From the NCBI GenBank assembly GCA_025267735.1, contig CM046298.1, positions 33,268,764 through 33,332,763 of the forward strand: a stretch of DNA of 64,000 bases, read 5' to 3'. A model generated the notes under the pieces. That model ran no database searches. It saw only the letters and a program-made list of their open reading frames with translations, and was not told the DNA's origin. The DNA comes from Mactra quadrangularis. Its lineage: Eukaryota; Mollusca; Bivalvia; Venerida; Mactridae. This document shows positions 61,056 to 64,000 of the stretch, one piece after another; positions within the stretch are counted from its first letter, which is position 1; the number at the start of each line of letters is the position of its first letter. Made by a program: the position numbers and the translations under genes.

Positions 61056-63519
61056 TTATTTCATTCTATTATATGAAAATCTTGTTTTCATAACAATTTC
61101 CTCTTGTTGTTGTTCTGGTCGCTGTTTATGTTGTTGCAGTGGTGCTGTTGTGGTCAATGTAGATGTACATGTTGTATCAATGTCTACACTCGTGTTTTCT
61201 GTTGTTTCAACACGAGTTGTTTTAACTGCGTTATCGTCGTTGACTTTTCTTGATTTTCTGAAACAGTAAAAATTATGTTAAGCGTGCTGTTCTATACTTC
61301 ATATAAGCTTTTTAAACTACAAGATTGACGATACGGATAGATTATTATTTCTAATGTTGATTTATCGCGAACGTTTAAACTCGACCAATTAAAACTACCA
61401 TATGTGTCGAACATTTTACCTAGCACCAATTGTTGTCCCATATTAATTGATTTTACCCCCCCCCCCCCATGAAAACAACTGGTAGTAAGAAACAAGTGTT
61501 AAAAAATATGACAAATTTGGATGAGGCGATGACCCGAATCTCTTGAACTTTTATCACGAACTAACCATGGAGTGGTTGTATAGGTGACCACCAGAAATAC
61601 TATTGATTTGATACATGTTATACACGAATAAAACAGAGAGAGAACAAGAGAGATAAACAAACATTCTTACCGTGTATAATACCAAATAAGAAATACACCA
61701 GAGACAATACAAATAATAACAACAATACATCCTACTGTTATACCAATAATAAGATTTGTTTTAGAACCAGTCTCTTCAATATCTGTAATGTAACTTAATG
61801 TAATATAAGATAGAGCTAAAACAGAGATGTATAATGGTTTATAAATGTTGAATTATAGAACATGTATATTCAAGCATTCTACGAAATTTGTGGAATTTCT
61901 TTTGAGCAACCAAAATTCTGCAAATGAGATATAGTCTTATCGGTCAACCATTTTCATATCCTCATTTCGTAGTAAACAGTTTCGACAGTAAAAATAATTG
62001 TTATTTTATAAATTATTGTTAAAATAAACCAGTGACATAAATATAAAATATTTGCATCTTATAATCTCAGTTTCATGCTTGATGCACAGCCACAGATTTT
62101 ACAACCATGACCATTGGTCAGTGGCGTCTGATATCTATCTATCAAATACCCATAAAGTGTTTTGACTCCACTTATTTTCAGTCGACACATTGGCGCAACG
62201 GGTTTCTACCACCATCACAAGTATTCATTTACATATGGATGGAGTTCAGCTAACATATGTGAAGTTCTTGCTCAAAGCAACTATTAGTGTCCCAATTGGA
62301 TTTAAACCCTAGACCTCGCTATCCCTATGGGAGCGTTCTGCCACTGGACGTCGTTGATTTGTTCACGTAACAATTTGTAAAAGAAACTTTATATTTATAA
62401 ATTCAACGTACCGTATGATGACAAATTAATCAACGAAGAAGAATTGTATCCGTACAACATTTCGCAGATGTAAGAACCGATAGTATTAGAGCAAGTTTCA
62501 TTGACACCACAAACAATAGACAGACATTCATTTATGTCCGTGTTACAATTGTCACCTGTCCAACCTGGATTACAGTTGCAGGTGTATGAACCTTGTGTGT
62601 TTATACAGGTACTATGAGATTCACATAACCCTTGTTTGGTACCATTGTCAGAACTGAAATTGAAATTGTATTACATAAATAGTATGATTATTTTTTTTCA
62701 TTTAAGCGAAAAGATATATGATTAATAAGTAGATACTATTTGTTTGAGTTACATTGTCATAAACTACAACTGAAGTTTTAACTTTGACACCAAGAGTCAT
62801 TGAAAGAACAAGTACTACTCATAAATGAGTGTTATCAGGCACTTGTTATACATATCCTCTTGATTTTGTAATTGAGACTACACCGTACAAAAAGTGTACG
62901 GAATAAATAGACCGTTCAGTTAAAAAAATGAGTGTTTTTTACTGCAAGGCATCACCACACGGAGGGAAAAGATAATCAATCAAAGTCAGACCATCTTACT
63001 CTAGAAGCTATAATACAAGTTAAAATGAGATAATATTATTTCTCACTTATTCTTTGAAATTAAACATCGACTAACTTAGTCATTAGGCAGAGGTTAGGAA
63101 TTAATGCAGTTGAGAATATACCTAGTTGAATACAATTGATTATGTAGCAACGAAAGAGATTTAAACTAGAGAAAAACAAAACATATTTTTTTACCTGTTA
63201 ACCGTATTACTTGCTCCTTGTCTGCCATCTTTGTAGACTTAACCGTACAGAGTTACATCACAGTGTTACTGCTAAAAATGTTTCTATAAATATCTTAGAA
63301 TTTTGGCACAGTTCATTTACAAGTATCATCTTATGAAAGAGCAACTTTAAAATACACATTAATATGTATTATTTATAAACTATATTATTTACTTACATGT
63401 CACATTCATTTATGTCTGTTGAACAATCGTTTCCAGTCCATCCTGGTAAACAGACCACAGGAACTGACGTGTTTCTACTCTTACAGTGTGAACCAGACCA
63501 GCCTTGTAAACAATTACAT
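61056..63519 (-). CDS. EGF-domain single-pass membrane protein, 5' incomplete
   Basis: Minus-strand exons 63519-63397, 62653-62412, 61782-61671 and 61257-61056 (TAA) join in phase. The first needs two bases from an exon beyond the window. The encoded part has EGF-like repeats, including two calcium-binding-type starts (DCSTDINECD, NCNTDINECL) and the typical SYTCNCNPGWTG cysteine spacing. A short Asn/Ser-rich stem follows, then a transmembrane helix of about 25 residues (NLIIGITVGCIVVIICIVSG and on), then a cytoplasmic tail of about 70 residues. The tail begins with basic stop-transfer residues (YYTRKSRK) and is rich in Thr and Gln. This is a type I surface or adhesion receptor by layout. The exact family cannot be told from the 3' part; many unrelated proteins share EGF-TM ends. 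Confidence 0.88.
61870..61975. repeat. Short palindromic repeat related to 5215-5400
   Basis: CTACGAAATTTG and CATTTCGTAG bracket a segment with GCAACCAAAATTCTGCAAATG. A similar segment, AACCAAAATTCGGCAAATGA, occurs at about 5295. Confidence 0.4.
62115..62370 (-). repeat. tRNA-derived SINE, minus strand, intronic
   Basis: On the minus strand a B box (GGTTTAAATCC, about 62297-62307) follows an A-box-like CCAGTGGCAGAACG. It lies between the EGF exon at 62412 and the transmembrane exon at 61782. Confidence 0.5.
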
Positions 63520-63744
63520 CTTTAATACAAACAAGACAAGTATGGAACACTATGTCAGAGTATGGTTGTAGAATTAAAAAAACAAAACAATATATACGTT
63601 GGTTATTAAAACGTAGTCAAAAACATATAGATGACCAATGGTGAACCATTCCGAAAGCCTCGAACATTCATTGAATGGATAACCTAGGAACGATTAATGG
63701 GGTTCACCAAGAATAGGTGTCCTTTTGCTAAATCCACGAGGCGA

Positions 63745-63990
63745 AGCAACCCGCCCGGCTAGCTAAGTCGGTAGCAAGTCTACTTATCCAGGGGTCATAG
63801 GTTCGGTTTCTTGGCGGGGCATACTTTCGTGGAGCTTGGTCATGAAATTATTTCTATGGCCATTCTCCCTCCTACCACTGATTCTAAATCATGTAGAACA
63901 GTAGTCAGTCACTGACGGAAGTATGCGCCTAGTAGTTGGTTAACAGCTAAATCCAGAGTTTTGGCTTCCCAGGAACAGTGAGTAGGTGAA
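63745..63990 (+). repeat. tRNA-derived SINE
   Basis: A box TAGCTAAGTCGGTAGC and B box GGTTCGGTTTC head a body with CCTCCTACCACTGATTCTAA and AGTCAGTCACTGACGG, matching the copies at 21486 and 40660. Confidence 0.75.
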
Positions 63991-64000
63991 CTGATCGCCG

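Noticed and set aside
63180..63250. Candidate small exon (minus strand, MADKEQVIRLT) between EGF exons
   Set aside because: The phase left by the 63397 donor gives a stop in this segment, while the exon at 62653 continues the EGF domain in phase.

Overview
The window is AT-rich animal genomic DNA, most likely from a bivalve mollusc. The support is indirect: short exons with GT/AG borders in long introns, a mitochondrial ribosomal protein gene split by introns, tRNA-derived SINEs, and an interspersed repeat with 145-bp internal units of a type I associate with bivalve genomes. No bacterial or viral gene organisation is present. I cannot name the species.

Genes I could splice with matching phases are five. 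(1) 403-16175, minus strand: a basic Pro/Thr/Arg-rich protein of unknown function, incomplete at the window start. (2) 16705-19152, plus: the mitochondrial large-subunit ribosomal protein mL43 (MRPL43), three exons, divergent from gene 1 across a 529-bp shared promoter. (3) 41642-51451, minus: a two-exon secreted protein with a signal peptide, a Gly/Ala-rich centre and an Arg/Pro-rich tail; its 9.2-kb intron is crowded with small transposons. (4) 56232-60490, plus: a six-exon, 302-residue protein with a possible carbohydrate-binding-like beta domain and a C-terminal membrane anchor, behind a cluster of GACGTC palindromes. (5) 61056-63519, minus: the 3' part of a single-pass membrane protein with calcium-binding-type EGF domains, running past the window end.

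The dominant structure is 24381-35970: an 11.6-kb element bounded by a perfect 9-bp target-site duplication (GGCATAGAT). Its two ends are inverted repeats, each built largely of a tandem 126-bp satellite (about 43 units left, about 20 right, in opposite orientation). They enclose a 2.5-kb core with one short transposon-like reading frame. This is the architecture of Foldback elements, and the 9-bp duplication fits the Mutator-like (MULE) superfamily. The long reading frames of 42-residue repeats across it are products of a stop-poor satellite whose length is a multiple of three, not genes.

Around it the window is a museum of non-autonomous DNA transposons, many datable by target-site duplications readable by eye: three copies of a roughly 400-bp family with perfect 9-bp duplications (49235, 52882, 54914), hAT-type elements with 8-bp duplications (11943, 19795, 45330, 53853; imperfect at 6123 and 17423), a 767-bp long-TIR element (48163), and several palindromic MITEs. 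Other repeats include three tRNA-SINE families and a repeat carrying paired nuclear-receptor-type sites (4560-5130). The genes are functionally unrelated as far as I can see; there is no operon-like logic.
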